DNA of 64,000 nt from Sweltsa coloradensis (lineage: Eukaryota > Arthropoda > Insecta > Plecoptera > Chloroperlidae), in NCBI GenBank assembly GCA_024449915.1, contig JAMZAV010000051.1, forward strand, positions 1,488,001 through 1,552,000, written 5' to 3'. Below are positions 1 through 11,968 of the stretch, one piece after another; the stretch's first letter is position 1; every line of letters starts with the position of its first letter. The notes beneath the pieces are model-generated. The model did not search any database. It saw nothing but the letters and a program-made list of their open reading frames with translations, and was not told where the DNA came from. The translations under genes were made by a program, and so were the position numbers.

Positions 1-1340
1 AAATGAAGATTTACCGAAGATTTTTTAAAAATTCAAATTGAAATTCACTCAATTAATTTTGATTCGAGCCCTCGTAAAGGTACAACTTGTCATTATTCGT
101 TCTGTTCCCCAAAACTGTCGTATCATTCAACCAGCCACGGCATCAAAGAGAACGAAGCAGAAGACAACTTCTTTACGTGACACGCGTGTTATCTAGCCCC
201 ATGTAAGACAGCTGATGCGTTTATGTGTATTTGTTTAATCATTTCAATTCAACACTTTGACTTTAAGGTCAAAGAGCAATTCATGTTTCATAATGTAAGA
301 ACCATAAGTTGGTTGACCTATTATCGTATGATGAACCAATAAATCAATATATATATTTACTATATTATAATACTACAATCTAAATCAATATGCACATAGT
401 AGAGAAACCTATAAGATAAGATCAACCTATAAAAAATCAAAGGTAGTTGGTTTTGGGTGAATATGTGTATTGTTATTTATTTACATATTGAAATGCCGAT
501 CCAAATCAGCGATAAACCAAAATTGATTATATATTTATTATGTATGGGCTTATATTCACAATCACAACGAACGTACAAAACATGGCGGTATTTCTTTGCA
601 CGGCAGGTGTAATGAGTACACGTAAAAAATTAAACCTCGATTCACAGCCTCAATTCGTGCACCGATAGTTTTCAATTTGCTAGTACAATCTCTGAGAAAT
701 CAAAACGATTTGGTGTACGAGTACAACATAATGAAATGATTCCGCCAAATGATACTCGTCCAATGGCACGATATGGTGTGATCACCCCACCCCTGGATCC
801 TGGCTTGCCATTGGTTGAATCATTTCACCTCATTCTGACTGCCAGGTTCGAGGCTTGTCGCTGCGTCTACAGCTCGACACACATAGCAGGCGGGCTGTTG
901 TTGGTCAGGGTCGATACTCGACGCCGGACGGCCGGAGAGCACCCTACCCTACCTCACCCTACCCTAGACGGGTTGCATGAGTCATATTTCGGTGGTCACT
1001 AGTCCTGACCCTCAGACTATTGTCCTCGGTCAATATCCATACTCGCACTCCCCAAAATCCACTCTTGAGTCACACGACCTCAGCCACAGTTCCTCAGCTA
1101 CTGTTTCTCGGTGTAACCACTGTCTACTACACCATCTAGCCCCACGATCATCCATCTCCTCAGTCAATGATCCTGAAACTACAGACCAGTTCTTAGTCGC
1201 ATCCTCTTAGTGGCAACTTCTAAGATACCACTCCGCACTCACCACTGCCTGGGAGTTGATTACTGACTACTGAGGCACTGCCAATCAGTCACCACTTACC
1301 ACCCACCACCAGTGCACAGACCCACTATCACTCATACTCC
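1..1340. other. No gene seen; AT-rich DNA grading into CAGTC-rich repeats
   Basis: The first 735 bases are AT-rich with no recognisable coding or RNA feature. From about 780 to 1000 the sequence is richer in GC with a short run of CACCCTACC-like repeats. From about 1015 to 1340 the pentamers CAGTC and CACTC recur in degenerate form, leading into the cleaner 145-bp repeats downstream. The short open frames here have no recognisable protein content. Confidence 0.5.
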
Positions 1341-2127
1341 GCAGTTCACACTCCATAGTCACCCCACTCCTAAGAGATCACTCCTCAGTCATCAGTCAAT
1401 CAGTCATCAAGTCCCCGGCACTACCAATCAGTCAAAACCACAACACAGAACCACTAGTCATCTACTCCTCAGTCCCCCATAAATATCAGTCCACACTCCA
1501 TAGTCACCACTCCTAAGAGATCACTCCTCAGTCATCAGTCAATCAGTCATCAAGTCCCCGGCACTACCAATCAGTCAAAACCACAACACAGAACCACTAA
1601 AGTGTATTTATCGTTGAGATACAAAGTGACCATTTTGGTGGCGAGGCGGGTAGGGTCGTTCCCGTTCATTGTCTGCGTATCGCTAGCCGAGCTAAGGGAT
1701 GGAATATCAATTACTGAGGGCCATGTAAACACACAGTATTTTTTTGTTAAAAAAACATCAACCCGAATTCGACTGTCAGTCATGGTAGGCCTAATTGGTA
1801 AATGTTTTTAAATTTCTAGTCAGGGTAGTAGCGTGGGGGGTTAGGCTTAGCACCTTCGGAATTGGGGTAGCTACCACGCAGACAATGGACGGGGCGACCC
1901 ACCCCGCCTCGCCAACTCACTGGTCACTTTGTATCTCAAGGATAATACACTTTAGTCATCTACTCCTCGTCCCCCATATATCATCCGCACTCCATAGTCA
2001 CCACTCCTAAGAGATCACTCCTCAGTCATCAGTCAATCAGTCATCAAGTCCCCGGCACTACCAATCAGTCAAAACCACAACACAGAACCACTAGTCATCT
2101 ACTCCTCAGTCCCCCATAAACGCCAGT
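1341..2127. repeat. Three tandem copies of a ~145-bp repeat
   Basis: Three near-identical units of about 145 bp lie in tandem at roughly 1341-1487, 1488-1984 (interrupted) and 1985-2127. Each carries the same order of landmarks: CACTCCATAGTCACC, then CTAAGAGATCACTCC, then ATCAGTCAATCAGTCATC, then CCCCGGCACTACC, then CACAACACAGAACCAC. The middle copy is split by a 353-bp insertion, so copies 1 and 3 act as empty-site controls. The near identity suggests recent duplication. Confidence 0.85.
1600..1952. mobile_element. TA-flanked MITE (Tc1/mariner-type)
   Basis: A 353-bp insertion with terminal inverted repeats of about 78 bp, at 1600-1678 and 1876-1952. The ends start AAGTGTATT and share GAGATACAAAGTGACC and the inner ATTGTCTGCGT. 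It is flanked by a TA duplication at 1598-1599 and 1953-1954. Removing the element and one TA restores exactly the uninterrupted sequence of the neighbouring repeat copies (ACCACTAGTCATC). TA duplication is typical of the Tc1/mariner superfamily. No transposase frame is present, so it is non-autonomous. Confidence 0.9.
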
Positions 2128-2282
2128 CCACAGTCACCACTCTGACTCTGACTGTGAAGTCCACATTTAGCTAAAACTGTGTCTGTGTGAACTATTATGC
2201 ACCTCACCCAATGGTCGGTACCACTGTCTGGAGGGTGTTTACAGTTGTGAGTGGTACGGGTGGTACGGGTGGCAGTGGTTGA

Positions 2283-4745
2283 ACTGGACGGACCACGATT
2301 TAAATAGGGGAACAAAAAAAATCCCCCCTTTGGGCATTTTTCCCCTTTTTTTCGCGTACCCCCCGTTTTCCCCCCCCCCCCCCTCTCGGTATCTCTAATT
2401 GCGGGAATCAGGGGAAAATAAAATTTTTTTTTTAAAAATTTTTTTTACATTAGTAATAATTAGTCATATTCGATGTAAAGAAATGATCACTAATTAATAT
2501 TCCTCCATTTATAAATTGACACCGATATAAATTATTCGATCCTTTAAAATTGATCCTTGCCATTCGTGGAGAACAATGGCCCGTATAACAAGTTAAAAAA
2601 CAAGATAATTAAAACAAAATGTCTTATGCATAGCAGACAGGATTTAAAATTTTCTTTTAAAACCGTGGAGACTACGCATGCAAATCACCCTGACCCCCCC
2701 CCCCCCCCCCAACATAGACCCCTGAAATTTGGGAAAGAACAAAAAATTCGCCCAATGAAGCTGCTCTTTTCCATAGCGGGTTTGGGTTTTGGAAAAGGGG
2801 GGTTGGGGGGGGGTTTTGGGACCCCTAAACCGAAAATAAGTTTTTATTAATTATTAATATTATAAAAAAAATTTAAACCCACAAACCCTTTAACGTTTTT
2901 TTTTTAAAATATACCGGATTTCCCCCCGAAAAGGATTTTTCTTTAAATTGTTATTTTTTATTTTCTGTTTTTTTAAATAGAAAAACATAAGATTAGAATG
3001 TAAAAAAAAAAAAACGATTCGACCGAGATTTTAACCAAACAAACCCCTTTTAAAAATCTACCCCCCCTTTCCCCAAAACCGCTTTTAAAGATCATGACCT
3101 TTTTTTGGTTTGGGGGGGGGGGCCCTGGCCCGGGGGAAAACCCCCCTGTCAACCCGGGCCCCATCCGAAAATTTTTTTTTTCCCCCCCCCAAAATTTTTT
3201 CTTTTCCCCCCGCACTCTAACCCCAATTTCCCCCGGGGAAAAAAAGGGGAAAAAAAAAAAAAAAAAAAAATTTAAAAAAAAAAGGGTTTTTAATTTTTAA
3301 AAGGGAAAAGGGGGGAAAAAAATTTTTTATTTTTTTTTTTTAAAAAGGGGGGGTTTTTTTAAAAAAAGGGGGGGGGTTTTTTTTGGGGGGTTTTTTTTTT
3401 TTTTTTTCCAAAAAAAACCAAAAAAAGGGAAAAAAAAAACCCCGGGGGGGGCCCCCCCCCCAAAAATTTTTTTTTTTTTTTTTTAATTTGGGGGGGGGTT
3501 TTTTTTTTTTTTTTGGTTTTTTTTTTTAAAAAAAATTTTTTTTTTTTTTTTTTTTTTTTTTGGGTTTTTGGTTTTTTTTTTGGTTTTGGGGTTTTTTTTG
3601 TTTTTTTTTTTTTTTTTTTTTCTTATTGCAGTTTTTTTTTTTTTTTTTTTTTTTTTGGGCCTTTTTTTTTCCCCCAAAAAAAAAATTTAAAAAAGGGGGA
3701 AAAAAAGGGGAAAAAAGGGGGTTTTTTTAAACCCCCCCGGGGTTTTTTTTTAAATTTTGGGGGGTTTTTTTTGTTCCAAAAAAGGGGGTTTTTTTAAAAA
3801 AAAAACCCCCCCCAAAAAAAAATTTTTTTTCCCCCCTTTTTAAATTTTTTTGGTTTTTTTTTTTTTCCCCCTTAAAAAATTTTTCCCCCCGGGGGGGGGC
3901 CCCCCCCCAAACCAAAAAAAAAAAAAACCCCCAAAAAAATTTTTTTTTTTTTTCCCCCCCTTTTTTTTCCCTTTAAAATTTTTTGGGGCCCCTTTTCCAA
4001 AAAATTTTTTTTTCCCGGGGAAAAACCAAAAAAACCCCCCCCAAAAAAAAAAAGGGTTTTTTGGGGGGAAAAGGGGGGGTTTTTTCCTTTTTAAAAAAAA
4101 CCGGAAAAATTTTTTTTTAAAAAAAATTTTTTTTGGGGGAAAAAACTTTTGGGGGGAAAAAAACCCAAAAGGGGGGGCCCCCCAAAAAAAATTTTTTTGG
4201 TTTAAAAGGGGGAAATTTTTTTTGGTTTTTTAAAAACTTTTGAAAATTTTTAAAAACCCCCCCCCAAAAAAAATTTTTCCCCCCCCCTTTTTTTTGGTTT
4301 CTTTGGTTTTCCCTTTTAAAAACCCCCAAAAACCCCCCCTTAAAAAAATTTTTTCCCCCCCCAAAAAAAAAAAAAATTTTTAAAAAACCAAAAAAAAAAA
4401 AAGTTTCCAAAAAAAAAAAGCCAATTTCCAAAAAAACGGAAATTCCCCTTTAAAAAATTTTTTTAACAAAAACCCTTTTTTTTCCCCCCCCCCCCCCCCG
4501 GGAAAAAAAAAAAAAAAAAACCCCCCCCAAAAAAAAAAACCCCGTTTTTTGGGGGTTAAAAGGTTTCCCCGGTTTAAAACCCCCCCCCAAAATTTGGGCC
4601 CTTTCCCCCCGGGGGACCCCCGGGGAAAAAAAAGAAATTTTCACCCCCCCAAAAAAAAAAACCCCCCCAAAAAATTTTTAAAACCCCCCCGGGCCCCAAA
4701 AAAGGGGGCCCCCCCCCAAAAAAAATTTTCGGACAACAAAAATTT
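2283..4745. other. Low-quality homopolymer-smeared sequence, no real genes
   Basis: From about 2.3 kb, and almost completely between 3.2 and 4.7 kb, the sequence is a chain of short homopolymer runs (blocks of A, T, G or C of 3 to 20 bases). No ordinary genomic sequence looks like this on both strands. It resembles the output of a failed or unresolved sequencing trace. Open frames here translate to K, F, G and P strings and should not be annotated as proteins. A short, more normal stretch at 2440-2660 is AT-rich without features. Confidence 0.85.
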
Positions 4746-4756
4746 CCCCCTTTTTT

Positions 4757-5264
4757 CGTTGCCCGAAGATTGCTTTATAAACGCATTGTAGGTGATTGTT
4801 GTCAAGTTTCTATAGTTACTTGTTAATTTTGTTATACACTTCAAAAAACTCATATTAAAACCTTTATTTCTATGGATTCTGGATAACTTTCTCAACTTTT
4901 TCTTTCAAAAGGTACTACAGCACCATAATCTTAATGTCCATGTAAAATATGAACGTTGTAGCCCCACCCGTTTGGTCAGAATCGGCCCAAATGTCACGAA
5001 AATATCGCACTAAAAATCGAAAAAAATCGTAAAAGTACGATATTCATGAGAAATATTTCTTCGATTGTACCCACAAACAATACAGGTCTAAGTTCAGAGA
5101 TTTCGAAGGTCCCCTCCAATTTTCATCAAGATCGCATATGCCGTTTTCCCGGTAGAGAGCGAACAAACAGACAAAAAAACAAACAAACAACAACAACAAA
5201 AAACACCCGAGCTAAATTTTTTGGGGGGTCAGTGAAATTGAAGTCTTCGCTTCGCTCATCCAAT
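4757..5264 (+). repeat. Dispersed ~590-bp repeat family (copy A, 5' truncated)
   Basis: This copy shares a long collinear sequence with those at 15168 and 33393: GTGATTGTTGTCAAGTTTC, ATTTCTATGGATTCTGG, CTTAATGTCCATGT, GAACGTTGTAGCCC, TTTTCATCAAGATCGCAT and the terminal CGCTTCGCTCATCCAAT. The first part of the family is lost into the smeared sequence upstream. No tRNA-like promoter, terminal inverted repeat or protein was found, so the class of this element is unknown. Confidence 0.8.
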
Positions 5265-5351
5265 CCCCAAAAACATTCGGTATCCCATATCGTCCTTGTT
5301 CAAAGGCAATGTGCACGTCGTGATCGGGATTTATCGTGAGATGTGACACAT

Positions 5352-5588
5352 GCACACACTGACGGACGGACTAGAAGAGCTACGCTCCCTAATAAACTAG
5401 TGATTGTCGTACAAGCGTTACCACCAGTTTCACCAGCTTGCCTTTCAGAAGCTTGTGCAAAGCATTACACACGCACACACTGACGGACGGACTAGAAGAG
5501 CTACGCTCCCTAATAAACTAGTGATTGTCGTACAAGCGTTACCACCAGTTTCACCAGCTTGCCTTTCAGAAGCTTGTGCAAAGCATTA
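5352..5588. repeat. Perfect tandem duplication, ~116 bp, period 121
   Basis: The block that starts GCACACACTGACGGACGG, contains CTAATAAACTAGTGATTGTC and ends GTGCAAAGCATTA occurs at 5352-5467 and again at 5473-5588 with no difference I can see. It lies just downstream of a dispersed-repeat copy. It could be a very recent duplication or an assembly artefact. Confidence 0.85.
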
Positions 5589-7432
5589 GCGAAGCGGGTG
5601 ATAATTTTAAACATATTATACGGTATACGTTTGCTAAAAAGTTTTATCCTACTTCTTTGCATGTCCACTGATCGAACCACTACGCGTCTGTTATCACTGG
5701 CTTTCGGCATTTCCGGTCTTATTTTGCCAGCTCGGCGATCGCTTCCGCGCTAACGAGACCAATGATTGTATTTTTTGTCCACTCTAATGAGTAATAATTG
5801 TCGTATCTCCATTGAGTTTCATGACCTCATATAGACAACTTAGATTCTTTCGTTTTTGGCCCTTTAAACCTCTGTTTGCGTGTCGCTGCTGTTTATTAAC
5901 CATTATGTAATTTTATCGTTTTTTTATACGATAAAGAGAAATGTTTATAGAAGACATTTTTCTATTTTGTGTATGGTCAATTACTAAGGCTGTACTTTGG
6001 TCTTCGTCAACCAATCAACACTATCAAATGGAGATAGTGTCTCTAATTGACCCATGTAATTTGAACTGTGCAATTAATTAGGCAATTTAATTAATTAGCA
6101 AATAGCGATTAAGCTACAATCGTTTTAATGATAATTTTGCAAATGATAACATCTAGAAAACAAGAGATCATAAAAAGCCCAATTCCAAACTAGATCTCTC
6201 CCGATGATATGTAATTTCTTCCGCCCCTTACCCACCCCCCCCCGCCACTCTTCAAACATGCAGTTTATATTTACTTGGCTATGACGCAGCTCTCATATTA
6301 TTATTGGATCACTCTTCTGTTATAATCTTCTCTTTTAAATACCAGTTTGCTCATCTGGATTTCTGTTGAGCATAGAAATTAGCTATTGTTAATTTGTAAC
6401 ATCACATTCGGCACACCGTTTGTTATAGTAATCGCAGTGTGATAAGTAGTCCAATTAGTCCACGTCTATGGACTCGGTTTCTTAGAACTGCTCTCTGTAG
6501 GTTACGAATCAGTTTCACCGGTGTGACACTCTTCAGGTGACCAACTAGCTTATTACGTAGTTAGGAACAAACAAATCTCCACGTGCTGTTAGTGGGACTC
6601 ATTTCCAGCATTCGCCAGACGATGGGATAACCTTGGACAATGCTACAGTCAGGATTGCCGGAGGCTGGTATCGGACCGACGACCGAGTTCAATAAACATG
6701 CTACCTCCATCAGTATTGGCCTACTTATCTCAAAGTTTGTTTAATATATTTTCATGAATCTGTTTCATGAAATAACTTAGTTACTTTACTGTAACTCAGG
6801 TTGAGCGCATCAATTTTGCACTTTCGATTTTCATGACAATTAGGGTACAATGGTAGATAGAGTTAATTAATTGTAATTTATGCTTGTATGTAATCAGCGT
6901 AAAGATCACTGTTTATATTAATCTACGAGTTTACTTTACGCTAGTTCTATATTCATAATTTTACTTAAATTGATATTTTGAAAAAGATGAAAAAGAAACA
7001 ATTTATTTACTGATTTTGACACAATTTTAAAAGGTAAACATTTAAATAAGTTTACTATAATTTTTACTAGATGCCAGTAAAATATCCTTCTTAATGATAC
7101 CCAACGTGGCACAGATGCGTACACTTAGAATTTTTAAGAAATAAATAATTAATAATTAAGTAATTAATCAATCGTAAACTGGTACGAATTAATCTTGGAG
7201 TCATCGATTGATTGGACCCCACTATTGAAACAGGTAAGACTGGAACAGTACCTTCCTGCTTTGTCAAATGTGAACTACCGACTGCCAAATCGCGAATTTT
7301 TAAAGACTACTTATAGAATTCTTAAATTTTACTGGCCAATAAATATCGACTTTTGAAATATTGCCAATTTACAAAATGTTTTTATTGACAACATTAGATA
7401 AGAAAGAGTACAAATGAGAATATAAAATGTTT
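5589..7432. other. No feature recognised
   Basis: AT-rich DNA without a recognisable gene, RNA or complete repeat. A C-run and a few GC-rich patches (6450-6700) have no clear identity. The short open frames show no signal peptide, domain or splice context I can defend. Confidence 0.4.
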
Positions 7433-7554
7433 AGAACAAGAACACACACTAAAAACAATTAACCAAGGTCACTTACACAAAAACAATTGCGAATTTTCGA
7501 GTCACACTTCCTGACTCTTCCTCAAGCTTGTTTTTAAGTGTATGTTCTTGTTCT
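7433..7554. repeat. Short inverted repeat / hairpin
   Basis: Arms of about 26 bases at 7433-7458 and 7528-7554 are reverse complements with a few mismatches (AGAACAAGAACACACAC against its complement in the right arm). About 70 bases of spacer separate them. It may be a small fold-back MITE. No clear target duplication was seen. Confidence 0.6.
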
Positions 7555-8034
7555 ATTTCGTTCCGGGTCAATAAGCTTTCCGTTGTCGTATAAAAAGTTT
7601 TTTATGTCCCATTCATTAAAAAAAAGGTGATCAAGATAGAATATGTAGGCAATTTTGAAATCGTTCTCTGGATAAAAGTAAGGTCAGAGGCATAGTAGTA
7701 CAAGTTTAATTAACTCCAATTAAACAGAAAGTCAATCCTAACTGAAAACAATAGATCATATTTTAAGCACGTTCTAGTCAAAACCATTGTTGTTTGTATC
7801 CAATGTTTTGACCTTATTAGTAAAGTTCACGACCTTGACATCTTTAATTTGCTACGTTTGATAGCTTTTGAAAAGTTTCGGCCATTGCTCTTATTTGGGG
7901 CTACTCGAGATTTCTATCCTACACCTTTACCTGTTTGTAGAGATGTATTCTACACCTTATCTGTTGGTAGAGCTGTGGGGAGGTGGGGGGGAGGCGAAAA
8001 TATAATAATTCGCAAGGGGAGGGTGTCTTTATTG

Positions 8035-8399
8035 CCAGTGGCGTATCCAGGAATTCATAAAGGGGGGATTTCAACCAATTAATTCATAGACGTACCGAAG
8101 GATAAGTTGGGGGTCCGGGGAGCTTTCCCCCCGGAAAAAATCTCCTTCAAGGTCATTTTGGTGAACATGTGCGTTTTAAAGCATCACAGTGACCAATTTT
8201 GTTATTTACTAAAATACTCCTTTTAATCTAAAAGTTTTCTTCTTATCATGGTCATTTTGGTGAAAATCTGTGCCTCTTAAAGGATGGATGACCAATTAAT
8301 GTGGGTTGTTAATTGGGAAAAATTAATTATTATAGGGGCGCGGATTGCTTTTAGGAGGGCGCACGACCCCCCAAAAAAAAAACCTTTTGACGCCAGTGG
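8035..8399. mobile_element. Probable hAT-type MITE (CAGTGGCGT ends)
   Basis: The left end CCAGTGGCGTATCCAGG at 8035 and the right end, whose complement reads CCACTGGCGTCAAAAGG (8383-8399), enclose about 365 bp with G-run and C-run subtermini. CAGTGGCG termini are common in hAT-type MITEs, and an unambiguous example is present at 52501. No matching 8-bp target duplication was found here, so the exact ends or integrity are uncertain. Confidence 0.45.
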
Positions 8400-8597
8400 T
8401 AGAGGTGGCCAAGGGACTACGTCACTCGGGTGACGTCTCGCAGCGGCCTACGTGACCTGCCTCACGTGGTACTACGAGGTTACGAGGCCGACTCACCCCA
8501 AGCCAAGCCACGCATCGTTGCATCCCAGTCAGTGCCATCACTTCACCGAGGCAACACCGCCGAGATAGACCGCCGGAACTACAAGCAGAAAGCCAAG
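8400..8597 (+). promoter_or_regulatory. GC-rich CRE/E-box block with splice donor: candidate promoter/first exon
   Basis: A GC-rich island in AT-rich surroundings. It contains a near-perfect inverted repeat at 8419-8436 (ACGTCAC, 4-base spacer, GTGACGT) that includes a CRE-like TGACGTC. A second inverted repeat at 8450-8467 (ACGTGA, 6-base spacer, TCACGT) includes the E-box CACGTG. The block ends in CCAAG followed by GTAAGA, a consensus splice donor at 8597/8598. CRE-like sites bind CREB/ATF factors and CACGTG binds bHLH factors. I infer a promoter and first exon of a transcript running rightward to the exon-like blocks at 11.8-14.6 kb. The 5' end is not determined and no long reading frame is present. 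Confidence 0.4.
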
Positions 8598-9954
8598 GTA
8601 AGAACCGACCACATTCTACTTTGCTCTTTAGTGTGTGAAATATTACATTGTGTTTGTTATGTTGTTATTTTCCAGCTATTTATCAGTTTTTAACTTATTC
8701 CACCGTTTGGTTTTACAACTCGGGACGCCATGGATTAACACGTCATTCTGTGTATGAAGTAGATGTATGTTTTTGAATATTGCTCTACTGTGCGTCTCTA
8801 ATGAAGTCTTTCAAGTCAATTTAAATATTTATTTATTAATCTCATTTTTAATTATTAACAAATCACTATTCCAATACCTACGACCTACGGGCGTGGCGTA
8901 GGTCGCGTCTGCCCCTGCACGAGGCATGCATCACTAATCAGTATTCAGCCATTGTGAATTGGAATTTGTTGATCCGCTAAAGTATCATTATTAATTCATG
9001 AGTATTTCCGTATATGTTAGTCAGAGAATAAATCTATTAGATTTCGCTATTTTTGTAAATTTTCACGCAGTTTTGTAACAGACTACCTCTATTCAAACAA
9101 GACTTAAAGCACGTTCCACTACAATGATTCATCCGAAGCTCCAATGAACTTGAATCCAACATCAAACCCTGTATATTTTCTCAATTAGGCCCTACTTTGC
9201 TTTGATTTATTACGTATTTGCCTTTCTTCTATTCGAAAACGCGTGTAAAATTTAAATTCAAACTGATTTTTATTTTAACGGCCATTTTTCTTGGTAAATT
9301 TCACCGCATTGCAGCGTCCATTCTCTTTATCTCTATTCCAGGTTATGCCCCTCTTCACTTGTTCGATATTAATTAAAATATTTTATTTTTCATAATATGA
9401 GTTGTTGCCTGTTGGGTCAGGATGAGAATCGTAGCAAGCTCTTGATTGAACCAAAGCCGCCCCCCCCCCCCCGTTTGCACCATAATTTAATCGTATGCGT
9501 GACGTAAAGTGTCGTAATTTTCTTGAACTTCGTAAGTTCTAGCCATTGTGAAAACCGCGAAGCCAGGCAATCTCGGGAAATCTATTTTATTGTCGTATAA
9601 GTAGTACTTGATATGACTTGCCTCTGCTATGGTATGCGGGTAGCTCGCCTCTCTGTTCATCATGCAGTGATGTGTCGCCTCTTGCTGTAACAGGCTCGGG
9701 TCACCCCGACTTTCAAATATTCTATCTTGAATTCATCCTTATTTTTGGGCTTTTGAAGGCTTTCGCGGCCCGTAATATTATGATGATTTTCGGGACATTG
9801 TGCCAACAAATTATTTAAGAAAACCTATCAGGATGGTAGTTCATTAATTAATAGTTTCCTAGTTTATTTGTTCTTTTCTTGTCATTGCATTAAATGTGAA
9901 GTGTATTTAACTTTCCCTCTGAACTTGTCTGATCAAAGTCGCCACGACGGTTCA

Positions 9955-10435
9955 TTCGGTTGGGACGCACGGATTCAGACGACGTGGGTTCAAATCTAGA
10001 AGAAAACATCGACTAGTAATCATCCATGACCCTAATCCACCTGGCATCTTCACCCAAACTTTGAATTGAATGTACATTTATAGAATTTTATTTACGGCCA
10101 TCAAATTCCAACTCGCAACCTTCTCGTGGTTTGGCCCGTGATTAGGGGAGTTCTTCTCCCTGAAACTAATGGCGAGCTCTGGGTCGTCGTCGGGGAACTT
10201 TCCCCTTCTCTTTGTCTACCTCCCCGACGGTGACGACGACAATGACAACAAGGACGGATGATGACATAGACGGAGACGACCACGACGTGGGGGAACCCCT
10301 GCCCTCCCCATATGCTTGTGGCTGGTTCTGACCAGCACAGGCCTGTCCACCCCTTGTCCCCCCGCGTCGGCCCTTACGTCCCTCCCTTCGTCTCGATTAG
10401 CCAAGTTGCATAAATATGAGACGTTAAGCAATATC
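9955..10435 (+). mobile_element. Probable SINE with tRNA-like head
   Basis: A pol III B-box-like GTGGGTTCAAATC lies near 9984, followed by a GC-rich body. The 3' end is ATATGAGACGTTAAGCAATATCC plus a (TCAA)-like tail. The same 3' end closes the 5S-like SINE at 23450-23878, so the two families share a tail, presumably the recognition end of one partner LINE. The A-box and exact 5' end are unclear. Confidence 0.5.
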
Positions 10436-10949
10436 CAATCAATTAATTACGTTGTAACTACCTACAGATGATAGGACGTAGTGTAGTATCATACCGGGTA
10501 ATAAAGTTCAAGATTTACTTAAATTTGGCTGTGTAGTCATACTATTAATGGGACTAAAATTTAATGGACTGGATGGGGCTGTTACAATGTAGGATGTTTC
10601 CAACATGATTGTTAATTGCCCAGGTTAGTATATCGTTTTGGCCATTTAGCCTCGTCTCGATGAACCAGGTCAACAATTTTCTAAACGGTGTTCATATTTT
10701 CCTGTTATCAGCCAGCTGTAACATGTCACTATCTCCAGCAACCACAGTACGTCATCTGTTCATAACCTGTCTCGATCATATGCTGTAGTGAATGACTCAA
10801 TGCTATCAACTATCTACCGGCTTTGTGTACGATGTAAGAAGTTCGTTGATTCTCTAACCGATCTAATATTATATTTAACGAATTTTGTTTTAATTCATTT
10901 CCAAGAAGCTATAATTTTAACTTTTCAATTCATTTGAAATCATATTAAA
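10436..10949. other. No feature recognised
   Basis: AT-rich intervening DNA, possibly intronic if the candidate transcript at 8.4-14.6 kb is real. Nothing in it was identified. Confidence 0.35.
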
Positions 10950-11352
10950 AATTAAAAAAATAATCGTGTTTAGAGTCTACCCACTCAGTTATATAACTGA
11001 TTTTCAGTGGGGGACTTTAAATCAAAGCGACTAAGCCAACCCTGCAGGCCCCGACGCAATCGACGAGTGAGCGATAGCCAACCAAAGATCGTTATTTTTA
11101 ATAGGAAATATAGCAATCAGTGGTATGGACAGTGCGAACACCTGCGAATCAACGTCGGAATCAACAAGGCCGATTCAGCACAACTCTGAATTTATTAGTG
11201 CTTCGGTTGCTAGGACGGCTCCAAAGTCACCGTTTACAAACTCCTAAGACAAGAACTGATGGACTTAATCCAAATCAGAAGTTTTTCAGAAGTTAAAAAA
11301 CTTCTGACTATGGCGGGAATCGAACCCTGGACCTTCTGCATTCTGCATGCCT
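10950..11352 (-). mobile_element. tRNA-derived SINE, family S1 (copy 1, head truncated)
   Basis: The S1 family runs on the minus strand here. The 3' tail lies at the low coordinates (TTTAGAGTCTACCCACTCAG on the plus strand), the body contains CGACGAGTGAGCGATAGCC and GGACGGCTCCAAAGTCACC, and the tRNA-like head lies at the high coordinates. The head B-box appears as GGAATCGAACCCTGG (complement of GGGTTCGATTCC). The sequence diverges just after CCTTCTGCATTC, so the first part of the head is missing. Other copies lie at 18825, 27378, 32686 and 35325. Confidence 0.85.
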
Positions 11353-11816
11353 AAATTCATTGTCGCTGACAATATGATGATTGATTGATTGATCGATATG
11401 AAACAATTAAGTCTCTTAGGCTTACTATTTCATTTCAAGAATTTTAATTATATTATATTATATTTTATTATTTACAAAGGATATTAGGCCTAGCTTATTT
11501 GACTTTCAGTTCTTTATTTTATCAAATCATAGTTTTGGCTGAAATTGTATAGAATTTAATTAGCATGCTGAACAAGTGGTTCCTACTATTTTATTTCATA
11601 AATTTAATTTAAATTATATTTATTATATTATAATAAATTACCATTGCCGCAATAATACGCTTGCTGGGAATTCTTTAATTGATAACTGTTAAATTTGTGG
11701 GGCTTAGGGACATGTAGTGCGTCTCAGTCAGCAAGAAGTCTAGACCCTCGCGTAAAATAGTCAAATTTTTGTTGTTTGTAAATGACTCAATTAACCATTT
11801 AATTTCTTCTTTTCAG

Positions 11817-11968
11817 TCGGTGCCTCTTCCAGTCTCGTCTGAACAAGCTGGAGGGTGAGAAGATGTCTTGTTCCTGCCTGTGGATGTTGATTCCTCCACT
11901 CGATCTCGAGTCCTGGACTTCGGACAGGATGTGATGCTTCGATGACTCGTTGCAGTTTACAACCTGAG
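11817..11968 (+). other. Exon-like block 2 of candidate transcript
   Basis: The acceptor is a T-rich tract ending TTTTCAG at 11816. The donor is ACCTGAG followed by GTAAGT at 11968/11969. The 152 bases are more GC-rich than the flanks and only weakly similar to the four repeated blocks downstream. It may be an older paralogue or an unrelated exon. Confidence 0.4.

Noticed and set aside
736..1210. Two overlapping 77-88 codon frames
   Set aside because: GC-rich and CAGTC-repeat sequence; no domain, signal or splice context.
3094..4790. Several overlapping open frames of 60-130 codons on both strands
   Set aside because: They translate to K, F, G and P strings from homopolymer runs and are artefacts of poor sequence.
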